A stretch of 64,000 nucleotides of DNA from an uncultured Flavobacteriaceae bacterium. GTDB lineage: Bacteria; Bacteroidota; Bacteroidia; Flavobacteriales; Flavobacteriaceae. Position 1 is the stretch's first letter, and each line of letters begins with the position of its first letter. Of this stretch, positions 16,494 to 25,823 are shown piece by piece. Location: positions 62,001-126,000 of the forward strand of contig CANLWG010000002.1 of NCBI GenBank assembly GCA_947494715.1, given 5' to 3'. Under the pieces are notes generated by a model, which was given only the letters and a program-made list of their open reading frames with translations, was not told where the DNA came from and made no database searches. The translations under genes and the position numbers were made by a program.

Positions 16494-17765
16494 ATGCTAC
16501 AACTACAAGTGATTCGAGATAGGAAAGAGGATATCATCCGTGCACTGACCAAAAGAAACATCGATGCAACCGCCCTAGTGGAAAACGTACTCCGTTTGGA
16601 TGAAAAACGTCGTGCTACCCAAACCCGGTTGGATACGACCTTGGCCGAGAGTAATGCACTTTCTAAGGAAATCGGGATGTTGTTCAAGACCGGAAAGGCG
16701 CAGGAAGCCAATCTACTCAAGGAAAAAACGGGACAATTAAAGGAAGATTCCAAAAAATTGGGGGAAGACCTAAATACAACTACTGATGAGCTTCAAAATG
16801 TATTGTACCAGATACCTAACGTTCCCCATGAGTCCGTTCCAGCCGGAAATACGGAAGAGGACAATGAAGAGGTCTTCCAGGAGGGAGATATTCCAACGTT
16901 ACAGACCAACGCACTTCCCCATTGGGAACTCGCGAAGAAATATGACATAATCGATTTTGAGCTGGGTGTTAAGATAACCGGGGCCGGATTTCCCGTTTAT
17001 AAAGGCAAGGGGGCACGGCTGCAACGTGCTTTGATTTCCTATTTTCTGGACAAGAATACTGAAGCGGGCTATACCGAAATACAGGTTCCACATTTGGTAA
17101 ACGAGGCATCAGGTTATGGTACAGGGCAATTACCGGACAAGGAAGGTCAGATGTACCATATAGCGGCAGATGACCTCTATCTTATCCCTACCGCCGAGGT
17201 ACCCGTTACCAATCTGCTTAGAGGCGAGATTTTGTCCCAAAAGGATTTTCCTTTACGATATACCGCTTATACACCTTGTTTTAGGAGAGAGGCAGGTAGC
17301 TATGGGGCCCATGTTCGTGGATTGAATAGGCTGCACCAATTTGATAAGGTAGAAATTGTTCGGGTAGAGCATCCAACCAATTCTTATGAAGCTCTGGATG
17401 GGATGGTAGCGCATGTAAAACAAATCCTAAGGGAATTGAAGCTGCCTTATCGTATCCTTAGACTTTGTGGTGGTGATCTGGGTTTTACTTCGGCCCTCAC
17501 CTATGATTTTGAAGTGTTTTCCACAGCGCAGGACCGCTGGTTGGAAATCAGTTCGGTTTCCAATTTTGAGACCTATCAGGCCAATCGCCTCAAACTACGC
17601 TATAAGGACGAAAACGGAAAAAGTCAATTGGCACATACCTTAAACGGAAGTTCCTTGGCCCTTCCACGGGTCTTGGCCGGTATTTTGGAAAACTACCAGA
17701 CCCCGGACGGCATTCAAATTCCTGAGGTTTTAGTGCCCTATTGCGGTTTCGAGATGATAAATTAA
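16494..17765 (+). CDS. serS: Serine--tRNA ligase
   Basis: Charges tRNA-Ser (and tRNA-Sec). 423 residues, the usual length. The N-terminal long coiled-coil arm that binds the tRNA extra arm spans about residues 30-105. Class II motifs follow: motif 1 region with EIQVPHLVNEASGYGTGQLP, motif 2 CFRREAGSYGAHVRGLNRLH and motif 3 NGSSLALPRVLAGILENYQ. It leads a conserved flavobacterial run serS - TPR protein - DUF4286 - rsmA - mgtE. Confidence 0.98.
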   Translation: MLQLQVIRDRKEDIIRALTKRNIDATALVENVLRLDEKRRATQTRLDTTLAESNALSKEIGMLFKTGKAQEANLLKEKTGQLKEDSKKLGEDLNTTTDELQNVLYQIPNVPHESVPAGNTEEDNEEVFQEGDIPTLQTNALPHWELAKKYDIIDFELGVKITGAGFPVYKGKGARLQRALISYFLDKNTEAGYTEIQVPHLVNEASGYGTGQLPDKEGQMYHIAADDLYLIPTAEVPVTNLLRGEILSQKDFPLRYTAYTPCFRREAGSYGAHVRGLNRLHQFDKVEIVRVEHPTNSYEALDGMVAHVKQILRELKLPYRILRLCGGDLGFTSALTYDFEVFSTAQDRWLEISSVSNFETYQANRLKLRYKDENGKSQLAHTLNGSSLALPRVLAGILENYQTPDGIQIPEVLVPYCGFEMIN

Positions 17766-17771
17766 AAGTAA

Positions 17772-17918
17772 ATGCCCAAACCGGATTTTTCTGAAATAAC
17801 CTCTGGAAAGGAATTCAATAGATGGTACTGGCTCAAGGAAGAGTTGGTGGAAATCTGCAAACAGGCCCATACGCACGAAGAAGGTTTGAATCTCAGAAAC
17901 CGGATATATCATTTATGA
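17772..17918 (+). CDS. Small SAP-domain protein, possibly truncated
   Basis: The 48-residue frame MPKPDFSEITSGKEFNRWYW to RNRIYHL resembles the SAP-like N-terminal domain of DUF6434-type proteins of Bacteroidota (usual pattern: a PDF start, then KWYW, LVEICK, and a helix ending in RI). In those proteins a second domain normally follows, whereas here a stop comes right after the SAP helix, so this may be a truncated relic or a minimal form. It starts 7 bases after the serS stop. A nucleic-acid-binding role is inferred from SAP alone. Confidence 0.45.
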   Translation: MPKPDFSEITSGKEFNRWYWLKEELVEICKQAHTHEEGLNLRNRIYHL

Positions 17919-17996
17919 AAAAACGGACATGGAACTTTCCTAGTACCGTTCGTCCATATTATGTTTTCCTTGACAGTTTATTATCCCCAGCTGGTG

Positions 17997-18004
17997 TAAA
18001 TTTG
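17997..18004 (+). promoter_or_regulatory. -7 box of the TPR protein gene
   Basis: TAAATTTG lies 14 bases before the ATG at 18018, so the transcript would be almost leaderless. Confidence 0.55.
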
Positions 18005-18017
18005 TTAAATTTCCATT

Positions 18018-19802
18018 ATGAGGGTTGTATACTTCTTAATTATCTTCTGCATTTCCACGACTGTAAAGGCTCAGGACGACTTTTTGGCCAAGCAGTATTT
18101 TAACGATGGGGATTTTGAAAAGGCGGTAATCTTTTATGAAAAGCTCGTGGATAGACATCCTCGTCGCACGGATTATTCGGAGGGCCTAGTCGCTTGCTAT
18201 CAACAATTGGAACGTTACGCTGATGTGGAAAAATTCCTTTTCCCCCAGATTCAAGAAGGTAGTGTCTATCCCACCCTATATATTGAGCTTGGTTATAACT
18301 ATACCATTCAGAACCGTAATGAAGAAGCTGTAAAGTACTATGGGGAAGCTCTTAAAAAAATAGAGGAAAATCCAAACTTTGGATATGGTATCGGTTTCCG
18401 GTTCCAAAAATACGCCCTATTGGACTATGCCCTGAAAGCCTATACCAAGGCCATGGAGCTAAACCCAAAACTGGATTACAATTATCAAATGGCCCGAATC
18501 TATGGCGAGCAAGGCGATATTGAAAAGATGTATGTCTCCTACCTGAAACTCATTAGCGAAGGCAAGACTTCAAAGTCCAACGTACTCCGTAGTATTGATG
18601 ATTTCATTACATCGGATGCCGAGAACGAAAACAACATCAAACTCAAAAAAATCCTATTGCAGAATGCACAAAAAAACCCGGATTTGCTTTGGAACGACTT
18701 GTTGAGCTGGCTTTTTGTCCAACAAAAACAATATGGAGGTGCATTCCGTCAAGAAAAGGCAATTTACAGGAGAATGGAGGGAGGTTCATTACAGCGGCTT
18801 GAAAATTTAGGCAATATGGCCTTAAAGGACGACGAGCCCGAAACCGCCCAGGAAATCTTTGAATATATCGTAGCAAATACCAACGATGAAGTTACCGGAC
18901 TAAATGCCAAATTGAATTTAATCGACATCCAACTACTGGATGCCAATAAAAAGACTTTAGGGCAGGTACAAAAGCGGTATGACGAGCTTGTGGCCCTACA
19001 TGGTTACAAAAGTCAGACATTGCAATTGCAGATTGCTTATGCCAATTTTTTGACCTTTAAAAAGGATACTCCCCAACCTGCCATTACCATTCTCAAAAAC
19101 AGTTTGGAACTACCTCTAAATTCAAGGGGCAATGCGTATATAAAATTGGCTTTGGGCGATATCCTGGTCTATCATAAAAAATTTAACGAGGCATTGATTT
19201 ATTTTACCCAGGTACAAAAAAGCCTTAAGAACGATATACTGGGCCAGGATGCCCGCTATAAGGTAGCACAGACCAGCTTTTACAAGGGCGATTTTGATTG
19301 GGCATTGACCCAATTAAAGGTGCTGCGTGGCTCCACTTCACAACTTATCGCCAATGATGCCATGCAATTGAGCCTTCTTATATCGGATAATAGCTTGGAA
19401 GATTCCACCCAGACCGCTCTGAAGAAATACGCACGAGCCGACTTATTGGGCTACCAGAACAAAACCAAAGAGGCCATTACGGAACTGAACGGAATTCTTG
19501 AACATCATAAAGGTGAGAAGATCGAGGACGAAGCCTTATTGAAACAGGCCCAACTTCTGGAGACCCTTAAGGATTATGAGGCCGCAGAGTTCAATTACCG
19601 AAAAATCACCGAATTCTATGAGAACGATATCCTTGCGGACGATGCCTATTTTGCCTTGGGCGAACTTTATAGAAATCATTTGGGCGAACCGGAAAAGGCA
19701 AAAGTACATTACGAAAAAATCATATATAACTATCAGGACAGTTATTACTTCCCCCAGGCACGGAAACATTTTAGAAGGCTTCGGGGAGATTCCATTAACT
19801 AA
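18018..19802 (+). CDS. Exported tetratricopeptide repeat protein
   Basis: A 594-residue protein with signal peptide MRVVYFLIIFCISTTVKA and cleavage probable before QDD, then TPR units throughout (DGDFEKAVIFYEKLVDRHP; EEAVKYYGEALKKIEENP; KTKEAITELNGILEHHKGE; KDYEAAEFNYRKITEFYEND; LGEPEKAKVHYEKIIYNY). The last repeats resemble the BamD/YbgF outer-membrane-lipoprotein type. Periplasmic scaffold role is inferred. The position after serS and before DUF4286/rsmA is conserved in Flavobacteriia. Confidence 0.92.
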   Translation: MRVVYFLIIFCISTTVKAQDDFLAKQYFNDGDFEKAVIFYEKLVDRHPRRTDYSEGLVACYQQLERYADVEKFLFPQIQEGSVYPTLYIELGYNYTIQNRNEEAVKYYGEALKKIEENPNFGYGIGFRFQKYALLDYALKAYTKAMELNPKLDYNYQMARIYGEQGDIEKMYVSYLKLISEGKTSKSNVLRSIDDFITSDAENENNIKLKKILLQNAQKNPDLLWNDLLSWLFVQQKQYGGAFRQEKAIYRRMEGGSLQRLENLGNMALKDDEPETAQEIFEYIVANTNDEVTGLNAKLNLIDIQLLDANKKTLGQVQKRYDELVALHGYKSQTLQLQIAYANFLTFKKDTPQPAITILKNSLELPLNSRGNAYIKLALGDILVYHKKFNEALIYFTQVQKSLKNDILGQDARYKVAQTSFYKGDFDWALTQLKVLRGSTSQLIANDAMQLSLLISDNSLEDSTQTALKKYARADLLGYQNKTKEAITELNGILEHHKGEKIEDEALLKQAQLLETLKDYEAAEFNYRKITEFYENDILADDAYFALGELYRNHLGEPEKAKVHYEKIIYNYQDSYYFPQARKHFRRLRGDSIN

Positions 19803-19870
19803 AGTTCAAATACAAGTACCAAGTTCAAACGCAATACGAACTTGAACTTGACACCTGAACCTGGCACTTT
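19802..19870. repeat. Degenerate AAGTTCAA repeat region
   Basis: Short repeats of AAGTTCAAA and their reverse TTGAACTT alternate here; CAAGTTCAA (19820-19828) and TTGAACTTG (19842-19850) form a perfect 9-bp inverted repeat. Such degenerate tandem units (AACTTGAA, CCTGAACCTGGCACTT) are a familiar intergenic feature in flavobacterial genomes. The hairpin could act as a terminator for the TPR gene. Confidence 0.55.
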
Positions 19871-19881
19871 TACTTTTAAAC

Positions 19882-20193
19882 ATGTATATATACAACGTAA
19901 CCACAAATATAGACGAGTCCGTTCATGATGAATGGATTCAATGGATGAAGGAAATACATATTCCGGATGTATTGGCCACGGGAAAATTTCTGAACGCCAA
20001 AATGAGCAAAGTCCTGATGGAAGAGGAAATGGGAGGTATTACCTATTCCGTGCAATTTACTACCATAAATAGAGAGACCTTAGAAAAATATTATGCTGAA
20101 GATGCCCCGATACTACGTGAAGATGCCCTAAAACGCTTCCCCAACAAATTTGTCTCCTTTCGGACCGAGTTGGAAATTATAAGCGAACATTGA
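19882..20193 (+). CDS. DUF4286 family protein
   Basis: A 103-residue soluble protein that matches DUF4286 along its whole length: MYIYNVTTNIDESVHDEWIQ, IPDVLATGKFLNAKMSKVL, then YSVQFTTINRETLEKYYAED and the end FVSFRTELEII. The fold is probably ferredoxin-like (dimeric alpha/beta barrel). Function unknown. It directly precedes a gamma-glutamylcyclotransferase-like gene and rsmA, all within 20 bases of each other, so a common transcript is likely. Confidence 0.9.
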   Translation: MYIYNVTTNIDESVHDEWIQWMKEIHIPDVLATGKFLNAKMSKVLMEEEMGGITYSVQFTTINRETLEKYYAEDAPILREDALKRFPNKFVSFRTELEIISEH

Positions 20194-20204
20194 AAGGACT
20201 AGAT

Positions 20205-20522
20205 ATGGAACCCACGGAATACCTCTTTACCTACGGCACCTTGCAAGAAGAGGAAATTCAATTAAATCTCTTTAAAAGGAAGTTGAAAGGAGATAGGGAA
20301 GTACTGGAAGGTTTTCTACTTTCCAAAAATAGAGTATACGGTCGTTATCCTACCATCTCCAGAACCAATAACAGTATGGATATTGTAGAAGGCATGGCTT
20401 ATGAGGTTACTCCCTCTGAGTTAAAAAAAGGAGATACTTATGAAGGAGAAGGGTATGAACGCTATAAGGTGGTCCTTGCTTCAGGAAAAACAGCTTGGGC
20501 TTATATGGAACGCCTAGATTAA
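20205..20522 (+). CDS. Gamma-glutamylcyclotransferase-like (AIG2/GGACT) protein
   Basis: About 105 residues with the family fingerprint YLFTYGTLQEEEIQLNLF near the N-terminus and the catalytic Glu region DTYEGEGYERYKVVL. Members release 5-oxoproline from gamma-glutamyl or gamma-glutamyl-amine substrates; the substrate here is unknown. I take ATG 20205 as the start; an in-frame TTG at 20190 overlaps the DUF4286 stop. Co-directional with DUF4286 (11 bases) and rsmA (18 bases). Confidence 0.88.
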   Translation: MEPTEYLFTYGTLQEEEIQLNLFKRKLKGDREVLEGFLLSKNRVYGRYPTISRTNNSMDIVEGMAYEVTPSELKKGDTYEGEGYERYKVVLASGKTAWAYMERLD

Positions 20523-20540
20523 TTCAATTGTATCGCCAAC

Positions 20541-21398
20541 ATGGGCAAAAAAGGAAAGAGAAAACAATTTGATCATAAAACATTTCGTTCAAAAAGTCCA
20601 GTAAAGGCTAAAAAGTACTTGGGACAACACTTCTTAAAGGACGAAAATATTGCAAAAAAAATAGCGGATACCTTGTCTTTGGAAGGTTATACCCAAGTGT
20701 TGGAAATCGGTCCCGGTACCGGAATACTGACCAAGTATCTTCTTTTACGGGATTTAAAGCTGATGGCAATGGATTTGGATCAAGAATCCATAGTATACCT
20801 AAAGCATAGCTTTCCTATGGAAAATCCTCATTTATTTAAGGATGATACATCCTTAAAAATAGTGGAAGCCGATTTTCTTTCCTATGACCTAGGGCAGTTA
20901 TTTGGCAAAGAACCCTTTGCCATAACGGGAAACTTTCCCTATAACATCTCAACGCAAATTGTTTTTAAACTATTGGATATGCGTGAACAAGTACCTGAAT
21001 TTTCAGGTATGTTCCAAAAAGAGGTAGCCCAACGTATATGCGAACAAAAAGGGAGTAAAACTTATGGAATTCTGTCGGTATTGGTGCAGGCATTCTACGA
21101 TGCAGCCTATTTATTTACCGTTCATCCACAGGTATTTGACCCACCTCCCAAGGTTCAATCCGGTGTGCTTCGTTTGGTCCGGAAAGAAAACTTCCAATTG
21201 GAATGCGACGAGAAATTATTCTTCAAAGTGGTGAAAGCCGCTTTTAACCAAAGACGAAAAACCCTACGTAATAGCTTAAAAACATTTCCGCTTTCTGATA
21301 CCCTTAGGTCCTCCGCCATATTTGATCTTAGACCGGAGCAATTAAGTGTGGAAGACTTTATACAGCTTACCCAAAGGATTGAATCCGATTTGATTTAA
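20541..21398 (+). CDS. rsmA: 16S rRNA (adenine(1518)-N(6)/adenine(1519)-N(6))-dimethyltransferase
   Basis: Dimethylates two adjacent adenines near the 3' end of 16S rRNA (KsgA; loss gives kasugamycin resistance). 285 residues: a basic N-terminal tail ([19 protein letters not shown]), the start motif [23 protein letters not shown]-binding [15 protein letters not shown], and the catalytic NFPYNIS (NxxY motif), then the small C-terminal helical domain with [12 protein letters not shown]. Last gene of the DUF4286 run. Confidence 0.97.
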   Translation: MGKKGKRKQFDHKTFRSKSPVKAKKYLGQHFLKDENIAKKIADTLSLEGYTQVLEIGPGTGILTKYLLLRDLKLMAMDLDQESIVYLKHSFPMENPHLFKDDTSLKIVEADFLSYDLGQLFGKEPFAITGNFPYNISTQIVFKLLDMREQVPEFSGMFQKEVAQRICEQKGSKTYGILSVLVQAFYDAAYLFTVHPQVFDPPPKVQSGVLRLVRKENFQLECDEKLFFKVVKAAFNQRRKTLRNSLKTFPLSDTLRSSAIFDLRPEQLSVEDFIQLTQRIESDLI

Positions 21399-21535
21399 TG
21401 GACAAAAGCCTTTATTGAACATCCCATGTGAAGCAGGTAATTTCAAAAAAATTCCGAGTTGACAAACAAGAAACCTACTTGAACAAAGCGGATAACAGAA
21501 CATTGAAACTACTATACCCCTAACACATTTTTCTT

Positions 21536-21543
21536 TAGCTTTG
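21536..21543 (+). promoter_or_regulatory. -7 box of mgtE
   Basis: TAGCTTTG (TAnnTTTG) lies 35 bases before the mgtE start in the 179-base space after rsmA; a -33 TTG at the usual distance is not clear. Confidence 0.55.
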
Positions 21544-21577
21544 CGCAGATTGCCCACAAAAGGTACAATACAAGAGG

Positions 21578-22930
21578 ATGACACCGTTTAAGCTTACAGA
21601 GGAGCTCTTGGACGAAATAGAGCAGCTAATCGAGAACCAGCAGGGGACCCAACTAGTTTCCCTAATGGCAGAGGTGCATTATGCGGATGTGGCCGAAATT
21701 ATCAATGAACTCAACGAGGATGAGGCCACTTACCTCATTAAATTGCTCGATAGTGATAAGACCTCCGATGTACTTACCGAACTGGACGAGGATGTTAGGG
21801 AAGCTATTTTAAGCAACCTGTCCGTTAAGGAAATAGCTGGGGAACTCGAAGAACTGGACACCGATGATGCCGCGGATATTGTAGCGGAACTACCCAATGA
21901 AATCGTTCAAGAGGTTATTTCAGAAATCGAGGACAAGGAACATGCTAGGGATATTGTAGAACTTCTTCGCTATGACGAGAATTCGGCAGGTGGACTTATG
22001 GCCAAAGAGCTTGTTAAGGTCAATGAGAATTGGAACGTTCTTACCTGCGTCAAGGAAATGAGGGCGCAGGCAGAAAACGTTACACGCGTCCACTCTATCT
22101 ATGTGGTAGATAATGAAGGCAAATTAAAAGGTAGGTTATCTTTAAAGGATTTATTGACCACTTCCACTACTGCACCGATCAAGGACGTCTATATTCCAAA
22201 AGTGGATAGGGTGGATGTGAACGAAAAACCGGAGGAGGTAGCGAAGATCATGCAAAAGTATGACTTGGAAGCTATTCCCGTAGTGGACGAAATTGGGCGT
22301 TTGGTAGGGCGAATTACGATTGATGATATTGTGGACGTAATCCGGGAAGAAGCAGATCGAGATTACCAAATGGCAGCAGGTATTTCCCTGGGTGTCGAGG
22401 CCGATGATAGTATTTGGGAACTGACACGAGCGCGATTACCCTGGCTGTTTTTAGGTCTTCTTGGCGGGGTGGGCGCTGCGGCCATTATGGGAGGATTTGA
22501 AGAGATGATCGCCAAGCACGCCATCCTATTCTTTTTTACGCCGTTGATAGCCGCTATGGCAGGGAATGTTGGGGTACAATCCAGTGCCATTATCGTACAA
22601 GGCTTGGCCAATGATGATCTCAAAGGAAGCATAAGCAACCGATTGATCAAGGAAATGCTACTGGCCACCTTGAACGGTTTGATCTTGGCCGCTATTTTGT
22701 TGTTGTTTACTTGGTGGTGGAACGGGAATTTCTATACGGCCCTGGCCATCTCGTTATCCTTGGTAGCGGTTATTATCGTGGCAGGTATTATAGGCACTTT
22801 TATTCCACTGTTCCTGCATCAAAGAGGTATTGACCCGGCCATAGCCACTGGACCATTTATAACTACCAGTAATGATATTTTTGGCATTCTGATTTATTTT
22901 TGGATTGCCAAGTTGGTGTTAGGGATATAG
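21578..22930 (+). CDS. mgtE: Magnesium transporter MgtE
   Basis: A 450-residue Mg2+ channel of the MgtE/SLC41 family. The order is normal: cytoplasmic N domain of acidic helical repeats (about 1-130), two CBS domains (about 135-255; CVKEMRAQAENVTRVHSIYV and VAKIMQKYDLEAIPVVDEIG), the connecting plug helix and five membrane helices from about 285 (LPWLFLGLLGGVGAAAIMGG to NDIFGILIYFWIAKLVLGI). In known members the CBS and N domains sense cytoplasmic Mg2+ and close the channel. Confidence 0.97.
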   Translation: MTPFKLTEELLDEIEQLIENQQGTQLVSLMAEVHYADVAEIINELNEDEATYLIKLLDSDKTSDVLTELDEDVREAILSNLSVKEIAGELEELDTDDAADIVAELPNEIVQEVISEIEDKEHARDIVELLRYDENSAGGLMAKELVKVNENWNVLTCVKEMRAQAENVTRVHSIYVVDNEGKLKGRLSLKDLLTTSTTAPIKDVYIPKVDRVDVNEKPEEVAKIMQKYDLEAIPVVDEIGRLVGRITIDDIVDVIREEADRDYQMAAGISLGVEADDSIWELTRARLPWLFLGLLGGVGAAAIMGGFEEMIAKHAILFFFTPLIAAMAGNVGVQSSAIIVQGLANDDLKGSISNRLIKEMLLATLNGLILAAILLLFTWWWNGNFYTALAISLSLVAVIIVAGIIGTFIPLFLHQRGIDPAIATGPFITTSNDIFGILIYFWIAKLVLGI

Positions 22931-22995
22931 AAAGAAACCAAACTACCACCTAAGCTTCAAATAGAAAATCCACATAAAGTTATCAAGACACGATT

Positions 22996-23361
22996 ATGAA
23001 ACCGATCAACCTAAAGGAAAAACATGACTTGTTCAATGCGCATTGGCATCCGCACCAAATTGCCATTGTTGATGATATGCAAGTGATTCTCGCTAAGATT
23101 CAAGGCGAATTTGTTTGGCATGCCCATGAAAATGAGGACGAGCTCTTTCAGGTTTTGAAAGGTACTTTATATATGCAGTTTCGGGATAGAACAGAAGTGG
23201 TCCAAGAAGGTGAGATTATTGTGGTACCCAAAGGTGTGGAGCATAATCCCATGACCAAAAATGGGGAAGTGGTGCATTTGTTACTTTTTGAAAAGTTATC
23301 CACCGCACATACAGGAAACGTCCGGGATCAATTGACAAAGACCAACTATCCAAAAATTTAA
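22996..23361 (+). CDS. Cupin domain protein
   Basis: 121 residues forming one conserved-barrel cupin. The metal motif 1 is FVWHAHENEDELFQVLKG (His, His, Glu) and motif 2 is VPKGVEHNPMTKNGEV (His). It probably binds a divalent metal; the substrate is unknown. It is 8 bases upstream of the hydroxyacid dehydrogenase gene and likely in one transcript with it. Confidence 0.9.
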   Translation: MKPINLKEKHDLFNAHWHPHQIAIVDDMQVILAKIQGEFVWHAHENEDELFQVLKGTLYMQFRDRTEVVQEGEIIVVPKGVEHNPMTKNGEVVHLLLFEKLSTAHTGNVRDQLTKTNYPKI

Positions 23362-23369
23362 TTTTCAAT

Positions 23370-24311
23370 ATGAGAGTCCTCCATTTAGATAGCAACCATC
23401 CACTGCTCATAAAGCAATTTGCGGCCCAAGGATTCCAAAACGATACGGATTATACTTCCTCAAAAGCCCAGGTAGAGCAAGAAATCCATAAGTATGATGG
23501 CGTTATCATACGAAGTAGGTTTCGTATCGATGCCCATTTTCTAGATAAGGCGAAGAACCTAAAGTTTATTGGTAGGGTTGGTGCAGGTCTGGAAAATATC
23601 GATATAAAACATGCCAAGAGCAGAGGTGTTTTTTTGGCTTCGGCACCAGAGGGTAATCGCAATGCGGTGGGCGAACATACCTTGGGGATGCTTCTCTCCC
23701 TCTTCAATAAATTGAATAGGGCCGATAAGGAAGTCCGAAACGGCAAATGGGACAGGGAAGGTAATCGAGGTGTGGAATTGGAAGGAAAGACCGTCGGTAT
23801 TATCGGTTATGGCAATATGGGAAAGGCCTTTGCCAAAAAACTCCGTGGTTTTGATATAGATGAAGTCATCTGCTATGATATCGTCGGAGGCGTCGGAGAT
23901 GAAAATGCAAGACAGGTAGGCATCATGGAGTTTCAACAAAAAACGGATGTGGTAAGTCTTCATGTACCCCAGACCGAGCTCACTATGGGTATGGTGAATA
24001 CCGAATTCGTCAATGCTTTCCATAACCCCTTTTGGTTGTTGAATACGGCGCGCGGGAAATGTGTAATCACCGAAGATTTGGTAGCGGCCTTAAAGTCAGG
24101 TAAAATCTTGGGGGCAGGGCTAGATGTACTGGAGTACGAAAAAACCTCTTTTGAAGATATGTTTACGGATAATCAACTTCCTGAAGCTTTTCAATATCTG
24201 ATTAAATCAGAAAATGTAATCCTGTCTCCCCATGTTGCCGGTTGGACGGTAGAGAGCAAAGAAAAACTGGCCCAGACCATAGTGGACAAAATAAAGGAAA
24301 GATTTTGCTAA
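23370..24311 (+). CDS. D-isomer-specific 2-hydroxyacid dehydrogenase
   Basis: 313 residues of the NAD-dependent D-2-hydroxyacid dehydrogenase family (3-phosphoglycerate/hydroxypyruvate-like). Seen: FIGRVGAGLENIDIKHAKSR, Rossmann motif GIIGYGNMGKAFAKKL, the Arg segment LLNTARGKCV, the Glu segment GAGLDVLEYEKTSFED and the catalytic His in ILSPHVAGWT. There is no ACT domain, unlike many SerA enzymes. In Flavobacteriia this gene usually follows mgtE; its substrate is not settled. Confidence 0.93.
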   Translation: MRVLHLDSNHPLLIKQFAAQGFQNDTDYTSSKAQVEQEIHKYDGVIIRSRFRIDAHFLDKAKNLKFIGRVGAGLENIDIKHAKSRGVFLASAPEGNRNAVGEHTLGMLLSLFNKLNRADKEVRNGKWDREGNRGVELEGKTVGIIGYGNMGKAFAKKLRGFDIDEVICYDIVGGVGDENARQVGIMEFQQKTDVVSLHVPQTELTMGMVNTEFVNAFHNPFWLLNTARGKCVITEDLVAALKSGKILGAGLDVLEYEKTSFEDMFTDNQLPEAFQYLIKSENVILSPHVAGWTVESKEKLAQTIVDKIKERFC

Positions 24312-24320
24312 ATTTAGTAC

Positions 24321-24737
24321 GTGAAGCGTACGGTTTTTATCTTTTCGGCCTTGATTGTAGCACTGCTAAGTCTCTTCCAACTAAGTAAGTATTCCTATCT
24401 TTCCGGAAGCACGTCCATTGAAATGATAATAGCAATTATTGCCGTGGTATTTTTTGCCATCGGGGTGTTCTTCAATAAAAGGAGCGCCGCTGAAAAGGAC
24501 AGTACATCCAAAGAAGTGGATCCCTCTAGGATAGCACAACTTGGATTGAGCAAAAGGGAGTATGAGGTACTCCTTGAAGTTTCCAGAGGTTTATCCAACA
24601 AAGAAATTGCGGATAAGCTTTTTGTATCGGAAAGTACTATCAAGACCCATGTCTCGAATGTGCTGCTAAAATTGGATGCCAAGCGCAGAACACAAGCCAT
24701 ACAAAAAGCGAAGGAGCTTCAGATTATTCATATTTAG
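24321..24737 (+). CDS. Membrane-anchored LuxR-type regulator
   Basis: 138 residues starting at GTG 24321. Two membrane spans (about 3-22 VFIFSALIVALLSLFQL and 33-51 MIIAIIAVVFFAIGVFF) are followed by a C-terminal LuxR/GerE helix-turn-helix (LSKREYEVLLEVSRGLSNKE, then STIKTHVSNVLLKL). There is no receiver domain, so signal input must come through the membrane part or a partner. It lies 9 bases after the dehydrogenase gene and before the DUF4199 gene. Confidence 0.88.
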   Translation: MKRTVFIFSALIVALLSLFQLSKYSYLSGSTSIEMIIAIIAVVFFAIGVFFNKRSAAEKDSTSKEVDPSRIAQLGLSKREYEVLLEVSRGLSNKEIADKLFVSESTIKTHVSNVLLKLDAKRRTQAIQKAKELQIIHI

Positions 24738-24834
24738 CATCTTATACGGCAAAATAGAATGATTTTGGTACTTTAGTATGACACTCTATTTTGTCTTAAA
24801 GACTACTTTGACCAAAATTTTAAACTCCCTGAAA

Positions 24835-25344
24835 ATGAAAAAGTCGGTTTTGCGTTATGGGCTCTTTGGAAGTATTACCATATGTGTACTATTCCTTTTT
24901 AGTTGGTTTGCACTGAAAGGAGTGGATATGTCCACACAGGAAGTCTTGGGTTATGCTTCCATGATTATTTCCCTGTCCTTTGTCTATTTTGGTATTAAAC
25001 ATTTTAGGGACCAGGAGAACCAAGGTAGGGTTACCTTTAAAAAAGGGCTTATCATTGGTATTTTGATCAGTCTGATCACGGCCCTTGCCTTTGGCGTTTT
25101 GGATGTTATTTATGTAAAATTTATAAATCCCGATTTTCTAACAGAATATTATGAGGTGGTCTTAAATGAAATGAAGGAAACCCTTCCGGCTGAAGAATTC
25201 AAGCTAGAACAAGCCAGGATGGAGGCGGAAAAGCAACTCTTCGCCAATCCAATGATGAATTTTTTGATTATGTTCCTTACCGTATTTATTATTGGTTTTA
25301 TCATTTCATTAATTTCTTCCTTGATCCTTCAGCGAAAAAGTTAA
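24835..25344 (+). CDS. DUF4199 membrane protein
   Basis: About 169 residues with four predicted membrane segments, the DUF4199 pattern of Bacteroidota: LRYGLFGSITICVLFLFSW, GYASMIISLSFVYFGIKHFR, KGLIIGILISLITALAFGVL and FLIMFLTVFIIGFIISLISS. I take ATG 24835 (MKKSVLRYG) because the stretch upstream to 24778 is not family-like. Function unknown; these proteins often sit beside regulators or glycosyltransferases. Confidence 0.88.
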   Translation: MKKSVLRYGLFGSITICVLFLFSWFALKGVDMSTQEVLGYASMIISLSFVYFGIKHFRDQENQGRVTFKKGLIIGILISLITALAFGVLDVIYVKFINPDFLTEYYEVVLNEMKETLPAEEFKLEQARMEAEKQLFANPMMNFLIMFLTVFIIGFIISLISSLILQRKS

Positions 25345-25349
25345 TACCA

Positions 25350-25823
25350 ATGCAATACAAGGCCAGCTCCCCAGAGGACTACATAGCCCAACTTCCGATC
25401 GAAAGACAGGCGGTAGTCTCCAAATTGAGAAAAATCGTCCTTAAAAATCTTCCCAAAGGTTTTGAGGAACAGATGAACTATGGTATGCTGGGGTACGTGG
25501 TACCCCATTCCATTTATCCCGGCGGATATCATTGCAATCCCAAGTTGCCATTACCCTTTATGAACTTAGCTTCGCAAAAGCACTTCATAGCCGTGTACCA
25601 TATGGGTATCTATTCCAAAAAAGAACTATTGGATTGGTTCAAGGAAGAGTATTCAAAAACGATGAGCACAAAATTGGATATGGGCAAAAGTTGCATCCGA
25701 TTTAAAAAAATGGAGGCAATACCTTATGACCTTATTGGGAAGCTATGTCAAAAAATTACGGTTGATCAATGGATCGACTTTTACGAAAACGCAATAAAAA
25801 ACAATAGAAAAAATGAAAAATAG
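25350..25823 (+). CDS. DUF1801 domain protein
   Basis: 157 residues. The N-terminal part (SPEDYIAQLPIERQAVVSKL, then NYGMLGYVVPHSIYPGG) matches DUF1801/YdhG-like proteins, an iron-chaperone-like fold whose role is unsettled. It follows the DUF4199 gene by 5 bases and overlaps the next gene by 11 bases, indicating one operon. Confidence 0.88.
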   Translation: MQYKASSPEDYIAQLPIERQAVVSKLRKIVLKNLPKGFEEQMNYGMLGYVVPHSIYPGGYHCNPKLPLPFMNLASQKHFIAVYHMGIYSKKELLDWFKEEYSKTMSTKLDMGKSCIRFKKMEAIPYDLIGKLCQKITVDQWIDFYENAIKNNRKNEK

